Positions 29,678 to 39,387 of a DNA stretch of 64,000 nt are shown piece after piece. The stretch lies in assembly GCF_000328565.1 (NCBI RefSeq), contig NC_019966.1, positions 1,550,001 to 1,614,000 on the forward strand, written 5' to 3'. The stretch is from Mycobacterium sp. JS623 (GTDB taxonomy: Bacteria > Actinomycetota > Actinomycetes > Mycobacteriales > Mycobacteriaceae). Below the pieces are notes generated by a model. The model saw nothing but the letters and a program-made list of their open reading frames with translations. It had not been told where the DNA came from and made no database searches. A program made the position numbers and the translations under genes. Positions within the stretch are counted from its first letter, which is position 1. Each line of letters begins with the position of its first letter.

Positions 29678-30784
29678 GTGGATCCCGACCGTCAAGCCGA
29701 CATCGCTGCTCTCGACTCCACCCTGACCACGGTGGAGAGGGTGCTCGATGTCGACGGGCTGCGCGGTCGAATCGAAAAGCTCGAGCACGAGGCGTCCGAC
29801 CCGAACCTGTGGGACGACCAGACACGCGCCCAGAAGGTCACCAGCGAGCTCTCCCACACGCAGGGCGAGCTACGCCGGGTCGAGGAACTCCGGCAGCGCC
29901 TCGACGATCTGCCGGTGATGTACGAGCTGGCTGCCGAAGAGGGTGGCGCCGAGGAGGTCGCCGAGGCGGACGCCGAGCTGCGCAAGCTGCGCGAGGACAT
30001 CGAGGCGATGGAAGTGCGCACGCTGCTGTCCGGCGAGTACGACGCGCGCGAGGCGCTGGTCAACATTCGCTCCGGCGCCGGCGGCGTCGACGCGGCCGAC
30101 TGGGCCGAGATGTTGATGCGGATGTACATCCGGTGGGCCGAGGCGCACAAGTATTCGGTTGAGGTGTTCGACACGTCCTACGCCGAAGAGGCGGGCATCA
30201 AGAGCGCGACCTTCGCGGTACACGCGCCGTACGCGTATGGGACGTTGTCGGTGGAGCAGGGCACCCATCGGTTGGTGCGCATCAGCCCATTCGACAACCA
30301 GGGTCGCCGCCAGACGTCGTTCGCCGAAGTGGAGGTCTTGCCGGTCACCGAAACCACTGACCACATCGACATTCCGGAAAGCGATGTGCGTGTTGACGTG
30401 TACCGCTCCAGCGGCCCCGGCGGTCAATCGGTGAACACCACCGACTCCGCGGTTCGACTCACCCACATCCCAACAGGTATCGTCGTGACTTGCCAGAACG
30501 AGAAGTCGCAGCTGCAGAACAAAGTCTCGGCGATGCGAGTTCTTCAGGCAAAGTTGTTGGAACGCAAGCGTTTAGAAGAACGTGCTGAGCTGGATGCGTT
30601 GAAGGGTGACGGCGGCAGTTCGTGGGGAAACCAGATGCGCTCCTACGTTTTGCACCCGTACCAGATGGTGAAGGACCTGCGCACCGACTACGAGGTCGGC
30701 AATCCGGCGGCGGTACTGGACGGAGACATCGACGGATTCCTCGAAGCGGGAATCCGGTGGCGCAACAGACGAGATGACGAATAG
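29678..30784 (+). CDS. prfB: Peptide chain release factor 2
   Basis: RF2 terminates translation at UGA and UAA. The 368-residue protein has the GGQ loop [18 protein letters not shown], which triggers peptidyl-tRNA hydrolysis, followed by [19 protein letters not shown]. It starts with GTG. There is no programmed frameshift: the frame is open from the start and no internal UGA is present. The MscS gene overlaps its end by 11 bases. Confidence 0.97.
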   Translation: MDPDRQADIAALDSTLTTVERVLDVDGLRGRIEKLEHEASDPNLWDDQTRAQKVTSELSHTQGELRRVEELRQRLDDLPVMYELAAEEGGAEEVAEADAELRKLREDIEAMEVRTLLSGEYDAREALVNIRSGAGGVDAADWAEMLMRMYIRWAEAHKYSVEVFDTSYAEEAGIKSATFAVHAPYAYGTLSVEQGTHRLVRISPFDNQGRRQTSFAEVEVLPVTETTDHIDIPESDVRVDVYRSSGPGGQSVNTTDSAVRLTHIPTGIVVTCQNEKSQLQNKVSAMRVLQAKLLERKRLEERAELDALKGDGGSSWGNQMRSYVLHPYQMVKDLRTDYEVGNPAAVLDGDIDGFLEAGIRWRNRRDDE

Positions 30785-31754
30785 CACCGTACTTGCAATG
30801 AGTTTCGCCGACCGGTGGCATGGCTTCTGGGTCGGCACCATCGGCGAATGGATCCTCGTCCGCGGAGTGCCGATCGCGCTGTATCTGATCGGCGGTCTGC
30901 TCGCGGCCCGGTTCATCAACTGGTTGGCCAACAGGATCGTGCGCCGCATCGATGCGGAGTACATGGAGAGCGACCAGCTGGTGCGCACGGAGAGCGCCAA
31001 GCACCGCCAGGCCGTGGCGTCGGTCATTTCGTGGGTGTCGGTCGCGTTGTTGTTCGTCATCGTGATGGTGCAGGTCACCTCGATCCTCGCGATTCCGATC
31101 GGTTCGCTCGTCGCGCCGGCCGCGGTGTTGGGCGCCGCGCTCGGTTTCGGCGCGCAGCGCCTGGTGCAGGACCTGCTCTCGGGGTTCTTCATCATCACGG
31201 AGAAGCAGTACGGCTTCGGTGACCTGGTGTCGCTCACGGTCGCAGGTATCAACATCCCGGCCGATGGCACGGTCGAGGACGTCACGCTGCGGGTCACCAA
31301 GCTGCGCTCGACCGAGGGCGAGATGTACACCATCCCCAACGGTCAGATCGTGAAGACGGTGAACTTGTCGAAGGACTGGGCGCGCGCGGTCATCGACATC
31401 CCGGTCCCGACGTCGGCCGACCTCAATTTGGTGAATGACGTGCTGCACGGGGTAGCCGACAAGGCGATGGAAGATCCCGGCCTCAGTGCGCTGCTCTTGG
31501 ACGCGCCCCAGCTGATGGGCGTGGAGAGCATCGAGCTGGACACCGTGAACCTGCGGATGGTCGCGCGCACGCTGCCCGGCAAGCAGTTCGAGGTGGGTCG
31601 GCGCATCAGGGTCTTGGTGGTTCGCGCGCTGCGCCGCGCAGGCATCGTGACGTCGGGCGACGGTCACACCCCGATGGTCGAGGCCATCGTGCATCCAGCG
31701 ACCGCGGGCGGCGCCGAAGAGACGCAGGGCCCGACGGAGCAGAACAAGTCATGA
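30774..31754 (+). CDS. Mechanosensitive channel (MscS) family membrane protein
   Basis: A 326-residue protein (Rv3104c homologue). Hydrophobic helices lie near residues 20-45, 82-105 and 110-130. The MscS core reads [35 protein letters not shown], followed by [27 protein letters not shown] beta domain. It probably forms an osmotic or stretch-gated channel in the inner membrane. It overlaps prfB and the following gene. Confidence 0.92.
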   Translation: MTNSTVLAMSFADRWHGFWVGTIGEWILVRGVPIALYLIGGLLAARFINWLANRIVRRIDAEYMESDQLVRTESAKHRQAVASVISWVSVALLFVIVMVQVTSILAIPIGSLVAPAAVLGAALGFGAQRLVQDLLSGFFIITEKQYGFGDLVSLTVAGINIPADGTVEDVTLRVTKLRSTEGEMYTIPNGQIVKTVNLSKDWARAVIDIPVPTSADLNLVNDVLHGVADKAMEDPGLSALLLDAPQLMGVESIELDTVNLRMVARTLPGKQFEVGRRIRVLVVRALRRAGIVTSGDGHTPMVEAIVHPATAGGAEETQGPTEQNKS

Positions 31755-32194
31755 GGTCATGGTTCACCGCCCGGCTCGGGCGGATGCGAGTGTCGACGAT
31801 TGTGCTGATCGTCGCGTTCCTGGCGCTGTTCTGGGTGTACCACAACTTCGAGCCCAAGCCTGCGTCCACCGAAGCGCCGACGCCTGCGGTCGTCCCACCC
31901 GGCTTTGTGCCCGACCCGAACTACACCTGGGTACCGCGAACCAACGTGCGGCGGCCGAAGGAACCCGAGCCGACGACCACCACAACCACGACGACCACCA
32001 CCAGCCCGACCGAGACCACGACGTCGCCGGGCGAGACCAGCCCTACGTCGCCCACGACATCGACCCCGACCACCACGGTGGTGCCCGGGCCGCTGGGGCC
32101 GCAGACCGTCACGTTGCCGCCGACGGTCACGGCGACCACGCCGCCTGGGGCAGGGTTGGGGCCGCTACCGACGACGCCGGCTCCGGCGAGTTGA
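31751..32194 (+). CDS. Pro/Thr-rich membrane-anchored protein (Rv3103c homologue)
   Basis: A 147-residue protein with a short basic N-terminus, one hydrophobic helix (STIVLIVAFLALFWVYH, about residues 15-31), then a low-complexity tail of Thr, Pro and Ser containing ten consecutive Thr. The tail is probably an extracytoplasmic spacer and may be glycosylated. It overlaps the MscS stop by 4 bases, so the two are likely co-translated. Function unknown. Confidence 0.85.
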   Translation: MRSWFTARLGRMRVSTIVLIVAFLALFWVYHNFEPKPASTEAPTPAVVPPGFVPDPNYTWVPRTNVRRPKEPEPTTTTTTTTTTSPTETTTSPGETSPTSPTTSTPTTTVVPGPLGPQTVTLPPTVTATTPPGAGLGPLPTTPAPAS

Positions 32195-32220
32195 CGTTGA
32201 GCGGCGTTCGCTGTCGTCAC

Positions 32221-32340
32221 CGCTACACTGGCGTGCCGTGTTGACGTCCTCCCCTGGCCGGAGCCGCGGGATTCCAACCCCACACTTACTACCTAGGCGG
32301 CAGGAGCGCAGAGTTGAGGTTCACGGTTCGCAGACCGGCT
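32221..32340 (-). ncRNA. Predicted omega-RNA (reRNA) 3' end with guide
   Basis: On the minus strand, the end of tnpB runs into a hairpin (CCCGCGGC, loop TCCG, GCCAGGGG) and the terminal GGAGGACGTCAA, the form expected for a TnpB guide-RNA scaffold. The next 20 bases, read CACGGCACGCCAGTGTAGCG (complement of 32221-32240), would be the guide. The 5' end of the RNA lies inside the tnpB coding sequence and is not defined. Confidence 0.6.
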
Positions 32341-33500
32341 AGCGCCGAGGTCTCCCCGTGCTGTCACCGCCCGTCCGGCGGCGATGTTGCGAGCTGCGTT
32401 CACGTCGGCGTTGCACGGACCCGCATTGCAGGCTTCGCACTCAAAAACCGCTTGGCTCTTGCGGTTTCCGGGAGCGATGTGTTCGCATACCGAGCATTGT
32501 TGCGACGTGTACGCGGCCGGGATTTGTTGGACCCGGCCGAAAGCCTTGTGCTGCAAACGCGCAGCGAGCAAACCCCAGCCGCTTCTGCTGATGCCACGGT
32601 TGAGGCCGCGCTTTTGGGCGACCCGCTGGCCGGGTTGCCCGACGGTGCCCCGCGCAGATCGGCTCATCGCACGTACATCAAGGGCTTCGATGCGAATGGT
32701 GTCGAAGCGCCGCGCAATGTCTGTGGTCGCCGTTTCGATCCAGTCCTTGCGTCGGTCGGTCTCACGCGCTCTGAGCTTGGCAATCGCGCGCTTTGCGCGC
32801 GCCCGCCGGTTAGAGCCGCGCTCGGCGCGAGCGAGCCGCTGCTGCAGAACCTTCAACCGCTTGACCTCACCGCCGCTAAGGACAGGGGCGTGCAGCAGTT
32901 CACCCGTAGACAATGCCGCCGACACGGCAACACCGCGGTCGATACCAACCACGCTGCTGTCACCCGGACCGGTGATCGGATCCGGGACGTGGGCGAAACC
33001 GATATGCCAGCGGCCCGCCCGATCGCAGGTGACCCTGTAGGACTTAACACCTGTTGGGACCGGGTGGGAGAGCTGGAAGCGAACCCAGCCAACCTTGGGC
33101 AACCACACTTGACCGAACCGGCGGTTCAGCCGTTTGACTTGACGCGGCTTGACCGCGACCTGGCGAAATCCCTCGTGCACACCGGCTCTACGCCAAGTTG
33201 GGCGGCGGTGCATTCCGTTGAAAAATTTGCGCCTTGCCTGGGCGAAGTCGCGCAGCGCCTGCTGTTGTACGGTTTGCGAGCCGGCCGCCAGCCAGTCGTG
33301 CTCGGCACGGGCCGCGGTCAACTGAGCGCAGTGCTCGTGGTACCCGGGGGCGTGGCGACCGGGCTGCCAGTGCAGTTGCTGCTCGACCGCCAGGTTCCAC
33401 ACGTAACGGGCGTGGCGACAATGCTCGGCCATCAGCACCGCCTGCTCAGCGGTAGGAAGCAGCCGGTAACGCGACATACTGGAAACGTAACCGCCACCAC
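32241..33500 (-). mobile_element. IS200/IS605-type element carrying only tnpB
   Basis: A TnpB gene inserted between the Rv3103c homologue and ftsE, genes that are adjacent in M. tuberculosis. The right end is recognised at 32241 by the conserved TnpB-type terminus ending GGGGAGGACGTCAA on the minus strand. No TnpA is present, so this is the IS1341 type. The left boundary, placed near 33500, could not be located. Confidence 0.65.
32293..33477 (-). CDS. tnpB: RNA-guided endonuclease TnpB
   Basis: A 394-residue protein, within the usual TnpB size. The N-terminus [16 protein letters not shown] is typical. The RuvC triad appears intact: D180 in GIDRGV, E264 in IRIEALDV and D358 in [10 protein letters not shown]. 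The zinc ribbon is present as CSVC and CEAC. TnpB is an omega-RNA-guided DNA nuclease, the ancestor of Cas12. ATG at 33475-33477 gives the normal start. All key residues are intact, so it is probably active. Confidence 0.92.
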   Translation of the reverse strand: MSRYRLLPTAEQAVLMAEHCRHARYVWNLAVEQQLHWQPGRHAPGYHEHCAQLTAARAEHDWLAAGSQTVQQQALRDFAQARRKFFNGMHRRPTWRRAGVHEGFRQVAVKPRQVKRLNRRFGQVWLPKVGWVRFQLSHPVPTGVKSYRVTCDRAGRWHIGFAHVPDPITGPGDSSVVGIDRGVAVSAALSTGELLHAPVLSGGEVKRLKVLQQRLARAERGSNRRARAKRAIAKLRARETDRRKDWIETATTDIARRFDTIRIEALDVRAMSRSARGTVGQPGQRVAQKRGLNRGISRSGWGLLAARLQHKAFGRVQQIPAAYTSQQCSVCEHIAPGNRKSQAVFECEACNAGPCNADVNAARNIAAGRAVTARGDLGASRSANREPQLCAPAA

Positions 33501-33575
33501 CGACAGGTCACCGAAAGGAGAAGCGGTGTTTGCTCCCTCGGCCGAAGCCGATTCCTTCCACACCGCAAATATCCG

Positions 33576-34268
33576 ATGATGATCACCCTCGACCACGTGT
33601 CAAAGCAGTACAAGTCGTCGGCCCGGCCGGCGCTCGACAACGTGTCGGTCAAGATCGACAAGGGTGAGTTCGTCTTCCTCATCGGCCCGTCGGGTTCGGG
33701 CAAGTCGACGTTCATGCGACTGCTGCTGGCCGAGGAGCATCCGTCGGCGGGCGACATCCGGGTGTCCAAGTTCCACGTCAACAAGCTGCGCGACCGTCAC
33801 ATACCGGGCCTGCGCCAAGTCATTGGTTGCGTGTTCCAGGATTTCCGGCTGCTGCAGCAGAAGTCGGTGTTCGACAACGTCGCATTCGCGCTGGAGGTCA
33901 TCGGCAAGCGCTCCGAGGTGATCAACCGCGTGGTGCCCGACGTCCTGGAGATGGTCGGGCTCTCCGGCAAGGCCAACCGGCTGCCGGGTGAGCTGTCGGG
34001 CGGCGAGCAGCAGCGCGTCGCCATCGCCCGCGCATTCGTCAACCGCCCGCTGGTGCTGATCGCCGACGAGCCGACGGGAAACCTGGACCCCGAAACCAGC
34101 AAAGACATCATGGATCTGCTCGAGCGGATCAACCGCACCGGGACCACGGTGCTGATGGCCACCCATGACCACCACATCGTTGACTCGATGCGTCAGCGCG
34201 TCCTCGAACTCGAGCTCGGCAGGCTCATCAGAGACGAACAGCGCGGCGTTTACGGAATGGACCGCTAA
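33576..34268 (+). CDS. ftsE: Cell division ATP-binding protein FtsE
   Basis: ATPase of the FtsEX complex, which controls peptidoglycan hydrolysis at the septum. The 230-residue protein has Walker [10 protein letters not shown] near residue 37, the LSGGEQQR signature and Walker [15 protein letters not shown]. Two ATG codons lie in tandem at 33576 and 33579. It is followed with no gap by ftsX. A TnpB element sits just upstream, so the promoter may have been affected. Confidence 0.97.
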   Translation: MMITLDHVSKQYKSSARPALDNVSVKIDKGEFVFLIGPSGSGKSTFMRLLLAEEHPSAGDIRVSKFHVNKLRDRHIPGLRQVIGCVFQDFRLLQQKSVFDNVAFALEVIGKRSEVINRVVPDVLEMVGLSGKANRLPGELSGGEQQRVAIARAFVNRPLVLIADEPTGNLDPETSKDIMDLLERINRTGTTVLMATHDHHIVDSMRQRVLELELGRLIRDEQRGVYGMDR

Positions 34269-35162
34269 GTGCGCTTCGGCTTCCTTATCAATGAAGTTCT
34301 AACCGGTTTTCGTCGCAACGTCACCATGACCATTGCGATGATCCTGACCACGGCCATCTCCATCGGCTTGTTCGGTGGCGGGTTGCTTGTGGTGCGGCTG
34401 GCCGACAACTCCCGCAAGATCTACCTGGACCGGGTGGAGAGCCAGGTCTTTCTGACCAACGACGTCTCCGCCAACGACCCCACCTGCGACGGCGATGCGT
34501 GTAAGGCGTTGCGCGCCAAGATCGAGGGCCGCGACGATGTGAAGTCGGTGCGATTCCTGAATCGCGACGACGCCTACAACGACGCGATCAAGAAGTTTCC
34601 GCAATACAAGGATGTGGCGGGCAAGGAGGCGTTCCCGGCGTCGTTCATCGTCAAGCTCGACAACCCCGAGCAACACAAGGACTTCGACCAGGCGATGGTC
34701 GGCCAACCCGGTGTGCTCAACGTGCTCAATCAAAAGGACTTGATCGACCGATTGTTCGCGGTGCTCGACGGACTTTCCAACGCGGCGTTCGCGGTGGCCT
34801 TGGTGCAGGCGGTCGGCGCAGTCCTGTTGATAGCCAACATGGTTCAAGTCGCGGCGTATACCCGCCGCACCGAGATCGGCATCATGCGATTGGTCGGGGC
34901 CAGTCGGTGGTATACCCAGTTGCCGTTCTTGGTCGAGGCGATGCTGGCCGCGTTCATCGGTGTGGTCATCTCGATCGTCGGCCTGATCGTGGTGCGCGCC
35001 ATGTTCCTGGAAAACGCGCTCAACCAGTTTTATCAAGCGAATCTGATTGCCAGGATCGACTACGCTGACATCCTCTACATCGCACCGATCCTGCTGTTCG
35101 TCGGCGTGGCGATGGCCGGCGTCACCGGCTACGTCACGCTACGACTCTACGTTCGAAGATAA
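34269..35162 (+). CDS. ftsX: Cell division protein FtsX
   Basis: Membrane partner of FtsE. The 297-residue protein starts with GTG directly after the ftsE stop. It has one N-terminal helix (about 20-45), an extracellular loop with a Cys pair ([12 protein letters not shown]), then three C-terminal helices (about 165-190, 215-240, 265-290). The layout is that of FtsX, which relays ATPase activity to cell wall hydrolases. Confidence 0.96.
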   Translation: MRFGFLINEVLTGFRRNVTMTIAMILTTAISIGLFGGGLLVVRLADNSRKIYLDRVESQVFLTNDVSANDPTCDGDACKALRAKIEGRDDVKSVRFLNRDDAYNDAIKKFPQYKDVAGKEAFPASFIVKLDNPEQHKDFDQAMVGQPGVLNVLNQKDLIDRLFAVLDGLSNAAFAVALVQAVGAVLLIANMVQVAAYTRRTEIGIMRLVGASRWYTQLPFLVEAMLAAFIGVVISIVGLIVVRAMFLENALNQFYQANLIARIDYADILYIAPILLFVGVAMAGVTGYVTLRLYVRR

Positions 35163-35164
35163 CC

Positions 35165-35659
35165 ATGGCAAAGAAAGCTGACCCGACGAGGAACAGCAAC
35201 AACAGAGTCGTCGCGACGAATCGCAAAGCGCGACACAACTATTCGATTCTCGACACCTACGAGACCGGGATCCAGTTGGTGGGCACCGAGGTGAAGAGCC
35301 TGCGCGACGGCCAAGCGTCGCTGGCCGATGCGTTCGCCACTGTTGACGACGGCGAGATCTGGCTGCGCAACCTGCACATCCCAGAGTATCACCACGGCAG
35401 CTGGACCAACCACCCGCCGCGGCGCAACCGCAAACTGTTGTTGCACCGCAAGGAGATTGACAACCTAGTCGGCAAGATCAGGGACGGCAACCTGACGCTG
35501 GTGCCGCTGTCGCTGTACTTCTCCGACGGCAAGGTGAAAGTCGAATTGGCCCTGGCCCGCGGTAAGCAGGCGCATGACAAGCGGCAGGACATGGCCCGCC
35601 GCGATGCGCAGCGGGAAGTCACGCGCGAGTTGGGCCGACGCGCCAAGGGCATGACCTGA
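35165..35659 (+). CDS. smpB: SsrA-binding protein SmpB
   Basis: A 164-residue OB-fold protein that delivers tmRNA to stalled ribosomes. Typical segments are [29 protein letters not shown] and [28 protein letters not shown], with a basic C-terminal tail ([23 protein letters not shown]). Its partner tmRNA gene lies 1.9 kb downstream on the same strand. Confidence 0.97.
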   Translation: MAKKADPTRNSNNRVVATNRKARHNYSILDTYETGIQLVGTEVKSLRDGQASLADAFATVDDGEIWLRNLHIPEYHHGSWTNHPPRRNRKLLLHRKEIDNLVGKIRDGNLTLVPLSLYFSDGKVKVELALARGKQAHDKRQDMARRDAQREVTRELGRRAKGMT

Positions 35660-36501
35660 CCGGCGTCGTCCTGGCGCTGATGTCGGCGTTCGGTTACGGC
35701 ATCAGCGATTTCATCGGCGGCATTGCGTCGCGTCGGGTGGCGGCGTTGCGCGTGGTGCTGGTCTCCTATCCGATCGCGCTGGTGCTGCTCGCCGTTTCGG
35801 CGTCTGTCGTCGGCGGTGAGATGAGTCACGGCGCGATGTTCTGGGGTGCGATGTGCGGCATCTCGCAGGCGTTCGGCATCTGGTGGTTCTACGCGGCGCT
35901 CGGGGCCGGACCGATCTCGGTGGTGTCGCCGCTGACGGCGATTCTGGTGGCGGGCATCCCCGTCGGGGCCGGGTTGGTGCTGGGGGAGCGCCCCAGCGTG
36001 ATCGCGGCCGCCGGCGTGGTGCTGGCGTTGATCGCGGTGGTGCTGGTGTCCAGGCAAGCCACCGATGAGGATGTCACGCCGCACAGGTTCACGGCCAAGG
36101 TGGCGTGGATGACGGTCGGGTCCGGCCTGGCATTCGGGCTCAACTTCGTGCTGATTCACGAGGCGCCGGTCGAGGCCAAGCTGTGGCCGCTGGTGTTCGC
36201 GCGGCTGTCGGCCAGCACGCTGGTCTTCGTCATTGCCGCGGTGAGCGCGAATCTGCACCCGCCGACCGGCACGCCGCTTCGGCTTGCGGTGTTCGCCGCG
36301 CTTTTGGATGCCGGAGCCAATGTCGCGATGCTGCTGGCGGTGCAGTCCTCGTATCTTTCGCTGGCCGGCGTGCTGATGTCGCTGTATCCGGCGGCGACCG
36401 TGCTGCTGGCCATCGTGGTGCTGCGCGAGCGGGTGACGAGATGGCAGACGATCGGCATGGTGCTCGCAGTCACTGCCGTCGCGATGATCGCCGCCGGCTA
36501 A
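35656..36501 (+). CDS. EamA/DMT family transporter
   Basis: A drug/metabolite transporter of two EamA repeats with about ten hydrophobic helices, ending [13 protein letters not shown]. The first ATG is at 35680, but that cuts the opening strand. The frame runs from CTG at 35656 ([19 protein letters not shown]), which overlaps the smpB stop as CTGA where an ATGA would be expected. A CTG start is therefore suggested, with ATG 35680 as the fallback. Substrate unknown. Confidence 0.8.
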   Translation: MTGVVLALMSAFGYGISDFIGGIASRRVAALRVVLVSYPIALVLLAVSASVVGGEMSHGAMFWGAMCGISQAFGIWWFYAALGAGPISVVSPLTAILVAGIPVGAGLVLGERPSVIAAAGVVLALIAVVLVSRQATDEDVTPHRFTAKVAWMTVGSGLAFGLNFVLIHEAPVEAKLWPLVFARLSASTLVFVIAAVSANLHPPTGTPLRLAVFAALLDAGANVAMLLAVQSSYLSLAGVLMSLYPAATVLLAIVVLRERVTRWQTIGMVLAVTAVAMIAAG

Positions 36502-36513
36502 CCCCCCTCTTTT

Positions 36514-36576
36514 CGCGAGCGTGCGCGTCTGCGCCGCGACACGCGGCTATTGGCGCGCATTTCGCGCACGCTCGCG
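36514..36576. repeat. Palindromic intergenic repeat, copy 2
   Basis: CGCGAGCGTGCGCG (36514-36527) pairs exactly with CGCGCACGCTCGCG (36563-36576). A nested hairpin GCCGCG-ACA-CGCGGC lies at 36533-36547. The outer GCGAGCG arms and the interior GCGACACGC match the unit at 10493-10578. Confidence 0.65.
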
Positions 36577-36601
36577 CGCGGCGAGCGCTAGGTTCTGCCG
36601 A

Positions 36602-37441
36602 GTGAGCAGCCCATCGCGCCCCGTGACCACCCTCGACAAAGCCGACGTACTGGCCGGCCTGTTCGCCGTATGGGACGAGATCGACACGGTGCTCACAGGC
36701 TTGACCGACGAGCAATGGCTGGCCCAGACGCCGCTGCCGGGCTGGTCGGTTCATGACGTGACGGCCCACCTGATCGGCACGGAGTCGATGCTGCAGGGCG
36801 TCGCGACACCAGATGCCGACATCGATTTCTCGACGCTCAGCCACGTGCGCAACGACATCGGCGGGATGAACGAGCGGTGGGTTCGCAAGCTCCGCGGCAG
36901 CAGCCCAGCCGAGATGCTCGACCGGTTCCGCAGTACGACCGCCAAGCGCCGCGAGCAGCTGACCGCCATGAGCGAAGCGGACTGGAACCAGGTCACTGTG
37001 ACGCCTGCCGGCCCCGACACGTACGGGAGGTTCATGCGGGTACGCGACTTCGACTGTTGGATGCATTTGCACGACATTCGCGACGCGCTCGACCGGCCGG
37101 CCGCGGACCCGGCAGGACCGGCCGCGCGGGTGGCCCTCGACGAGATGACGGCGAGCATGGGCTTCGTCGTCGGCAAGCTCGGCGGTGCACCGGATGGATC
37201 GCGGGTGGCGATCGTTCTGACGGGTCCGCTGGCCCGAACGATCAACGTCGCGGTGGACGGGAGGGCCCAGGTGGTGGACGACTTCGGCGGCCAGGAGCCG
37301 ACGGCGACGATCATCCTCGACGGCCTGCTGTTCACGCGGTTAGCGGGCGGCCGGACGAGCGTCGACCACGACGCGATCAGCTATGGCGGTGACCAGGTCG
37401 TCGGCAAGCGGATCGTCGAGCACCTCAATTACGTGATCTAG
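36602..37441 (+). CDS. Maleylpyruvate isomerase N-terminal (DinB-like) family protein
   Basis: A 279-residue protein starting with GTG 36602 (SSPSRPVTTLDKADVL follows). The N-terminal domain has LPGWSVHDVTAHLIGTE and DCWMHLHDIRDALDRP, supplying the metal His residues of the DinB/mycothiol-isomerase fold. The C-terminal domain (about 190-279) resembles the SCP2-like part found in this family. It precedes the tmRNA gene. Substrate unknown. Confidence 0.85.
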   Translation: MSSPSRPVTTLDKADVLAGLFAVWDEIDTVLTGLTDEQWLAQTPLPGWSVHDVTAHLIGTESMLQGVATPDADIDFSTLSHVRNDIGGMNERWVRKLRGSSPAEMLDRFRSTTAKRREQLTAMSEADWNQVTVTPAGPDTYGRFMRVRDFDCWMHLHDIRDALDRPAADPAGPAARVALDEMTASMGFVVGKLGGAPDGSRVAIVLTGPLARTINVAVDGRAQVVDDFGGQEPTATIILDGLLFTRLAGGRTSVDHDAISYGGDQVVGKRIVEHLNYVI

Positions 37442-37481
37442 CTGGGACTATTTAATCGCTGGCCGTTGTTGAAGGCACCGG

Positions 37482-37487
37482 TAGAAT
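37482..37487 (+). promoter_or_regulatory. Likely -10 element of tmRNA promoter
   Basis: TAGAAT at 37482-37487 lies 33 bases before the tmRNA 5' end and fits a mycobacterial sigma-A -10 hexamer. No convincing -35 box stands at the right distance. Confidence 0.45.
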
Positions 37488-37520
37488 GAAATGTCCTGCC
37501 GATGGTCGGCGGGGGTGCGA

Positions 37521-37888
37521 GGGGCTGAACGGTTTCGACTTCGCGCATCGAATCAAGGGAAGCGTGCCGGTGCAGGCAAGAGACCACCGTAAGCGTCGTT
37601 GCAACCAATTAAGCGCCGATTCAAATCAGCGCGACTTCGCCCTCGCTGCCTAAGCGACGGTGAGTCTGTCAGACCGGGAAAGCCCTCGGCCCGGACCCTG
37701 GCATCAGCTAGAGGGATCAACCGATGAGTTTGGTCGCGGGACTCATCGGGACACCAACAGCGACTGGGATCGTCATCCTGACTTGTTCGCGTGATCAGGA
37801 GATCCGAGTAGAGGCATAGCGAACTGCGCACGGAGAAGCCTCGAGGGAATGCCGTAGGACCCGGGTTCGATTCCCGGCAGCTCCACAA
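37521..37888 (+). ncRNA. ssrA: Transfer-messenger RNA
   Basis: The 5' end GGGGCTGAACGGTTTCGAC and the 3' TTCGATTCCCGGCAGCTCCA pair as the tRNA-like domain. The tag frame is read from 37615: ADSNQRDFALAA, then TAA at 37651, similar to the mycobacterial tag ADSHQRDYALAA as I recall it. CCA is not encoded; the genome reads ACAA after the acceptor stem. tmRNA rescues stalled ribosomes with SmpB. A terminator follows immediately. Confidence 0.97.
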
Positions 37889-37917
37889 AAGGGGCCGCAG
37901 AGATGCGGCCCTTTTTC
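37887..37917 (+). terminator. Intrinsic terminator of tmRNA
   Basis: GGGCCGCA (37892-37899) and TGCGGCCC (37904-37911) form a stem with a GAGA loop, followed by TTTTTCTTT. Confidence 0.93.
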
Positions 37918-37985
37918 TTTGGATCATCCACGTCACGCGTTTCGGCCCATATCAGTGGCCAACAGCTGGCCGTCAACGCGATTGC

Positions 37986-38258
37986 GTGACCGTTGGGGGC
38001 ATATTCCGGCTTCCAGACATCCGACTCGTTGCTGTGATGCGGCTAGGATGCGTGAAAGATCACGCATCGGAAGGCGCTCGTGGACACTATCGAGGACTTG
38101 ATGACATCAAACTATCCTTCTCCGAGCTGAATCGTGACCCGGTGAAGGCCCTAGCCGATGTGCTGACCGGGGTCTACGAAACGATCCTGCGCAACGGGAC
38201 GCTGCCTCGGCCCGACGTCGATGTCCCACTGCCGGCACGCACCGCCCTAGCGTTATAG
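37986..38258 (+). CDS. Possible small hypothetical protein
   Basis: An open frame of 90 codons from GTG. The first half has no recognisable character. The second half (ELNRDPVKALADVLTGVYETILRNG, then PRPDVDVPLPARTALAL) has a protein-like composition. It could be a real small gene or a fragment. Its last 6 bases overlap the convergent SDR gene. Low confidence. Confidence 0.35.
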   Translation: MTVGGIFRLPDIRLVAVMRLGCVKDHASEGARGHYRGLDDIKLSFSELNRDPVKALADVLTGVYETILRNGTLPRPDVDVPLPARTALAL

Positions 38259-38999
38259 CTGTCTTTCGCCGCCGTCCACGAACAGCTCGGTTCCGGTCAT
38301 GAAGCTGCTCTCGTCGGAGGCGAGGAACAGCACCGCGGCGGCGACTTCCTCGGGCCGCCCCACCCGGCCCATCGGCACGTGCGACGCCTGCGCGTCTAGC
38401 AGCGCTTGTTCCTGGCCGCTCGGCGCCAGGCCCTTTAGCCCCGGCGTCTCGACTGGACCCGGCACGACGGTGTTGACCCGGATGCCTTTGTCGACCAACT
38501 CCGCCGCCCACGTCCGGCCCAGCGACCGGATGGCCGCCTTCGACGCCGCGTACACGCCCATCGCAGGTGTGCCCCCGTACGCCGCGGTCGAACCGGTCAA
38601 CACGATCGACGCGCCCGGTTTCAGCAGCGGCAACACCTTCTGCAGCGTGAACAGGATTCCGCCGACGTTGATCTGGAATGTGTTGGTGAACTGTTCGACG
38701 GTCACGTCGGGCAGCGTCGCCAATTCGCCGCCGCCGGCATTGGCGAACACAACATCTAGGCCGCGTCCACGGGCCCTAATGGCATCGGCAACCTTGTCGA
38801 GGTCGTCGAGATTCGACACGTCGCCGCGGATGCCGGTTGCGCCCGCTCCGATCGACGCCACGGCGTCGTCGAGAGTCTTCTGGTTTCGCCCGGTGATGAA
38901 GATGTGTGCGCCTTCGGCGGCCAACCGCTTTGCGGTGGCGAGGCCGATGCCGGAGTTGCCGCCGGTGATGAGTGCCGTCTTGCCGGAAAGCTGACCCAT
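38253..38999 (-). CDS. Short-chain dehydrogenase/reductase
   Basis: A 248-residue classical SDR: TALITGGNSGIGLATAKRLA (NAD(P)-binding TGxxxGIG), VFANAGGGEL, Ser in VLTGSTAAYGG, and the YAASK catalytic Tyr-Lys pair. The C-terminus FMTGTELFVDGGERQL is usual. A perfect 16-base palindrome lies 59 bases upstream of the start. Substrate unknown. Confidence 0.92.
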   Translation of the reverse strand: MGQLSGKTALITGGNSGIGLATAKRLAAEGAHIFITGRNQKTLDDAVASIGAGATGIRGDVSNLDDLDKVADAIRARGRGLDVVFANAGGGELATLPDVTVEQFTNTFQINVGGILFTLQKVLPLLKPGASIVLTGSTAAYGGTPAMGVYAASKAAIRSLGRTWAAELVDKGIRVNTVVPGPVETPGLKGLAPSGQEQALLDAQASHVPMGRVGRPEEVAAAVLFLASDESSFMTGTELFVDGGERQL

Positions 39000-39387
39000 G
39001 GTGATCTCCTTTGTTCGAGGTCGGCGGAATCGCCATAGCCTCTTAGGTCAGTCCAACACGTGACATGTCACGTTATTCCTGCGACGCTAGGGTCGTCACG
39101 AACAGCTCGTCGAGCAGCCAGGCTCTAGGGAGGCAGCGGACGTTTATGCGGCGGATCTCGGTCTTGACGCCGTCAACGATCAAACCGAGAGGGGGCAAGG
39201 CCGGATGACGGTTGCTGATCCCCCCGCACGGGCCAGCGTCGACCCCGCGCGGGCAAGTCGTGTCCATCCGAACGGGTCCGCCGGTGCATAACACCCGGGG
39301 GCGCCGGGCGCACCAACCGCGACGGCAGGCCTAGGCGCATCAGTGCCGGCCCTACCCGCATATCGGCCCCAGGGGCATAGTGGTCGC
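39000..39387. other. Intergenic region with palindrome and possible ORF fragment
   Basis: This 388-base stretch separates the SDR from the methyltransferase. The palindrome is listed separately. On the minus strand, 39073-39294 is open for 73 codons and its end (GLIVDGVKTEIRRINVRCLP, then RAWLLDELFVTTLASQE) looks more protein-like than background. I cannot assign it to a family and do not call a gene. Confidence 0.4.
39058..39073. promoter_or_regulatory. Palindromic operator upstream of SDR
   Basis: ACGTGACATGTCACGT is a perfect 16-base palindrome, 59 bases before the SDR start. It is typical in size for a TetR-family site. No regulator gene is adjacent. Confidence 0.6.

Noticed and set aside
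29678..30784. Programmed frameshift in prfB
   Set aside because: The frame is open from the GTG with no internal UGA stop.
31980..32010. Simple repeat of Thr codons as a CRISPR or VNTR array
   Set aside because: It is a low-complexity coding tract within the Pro/Thr-rich protein.
37553..37936. Minus-strand open frames within the tmRNA gene
   Set aside because: The region is explained by tmRNA structure, tag frame and terminator.
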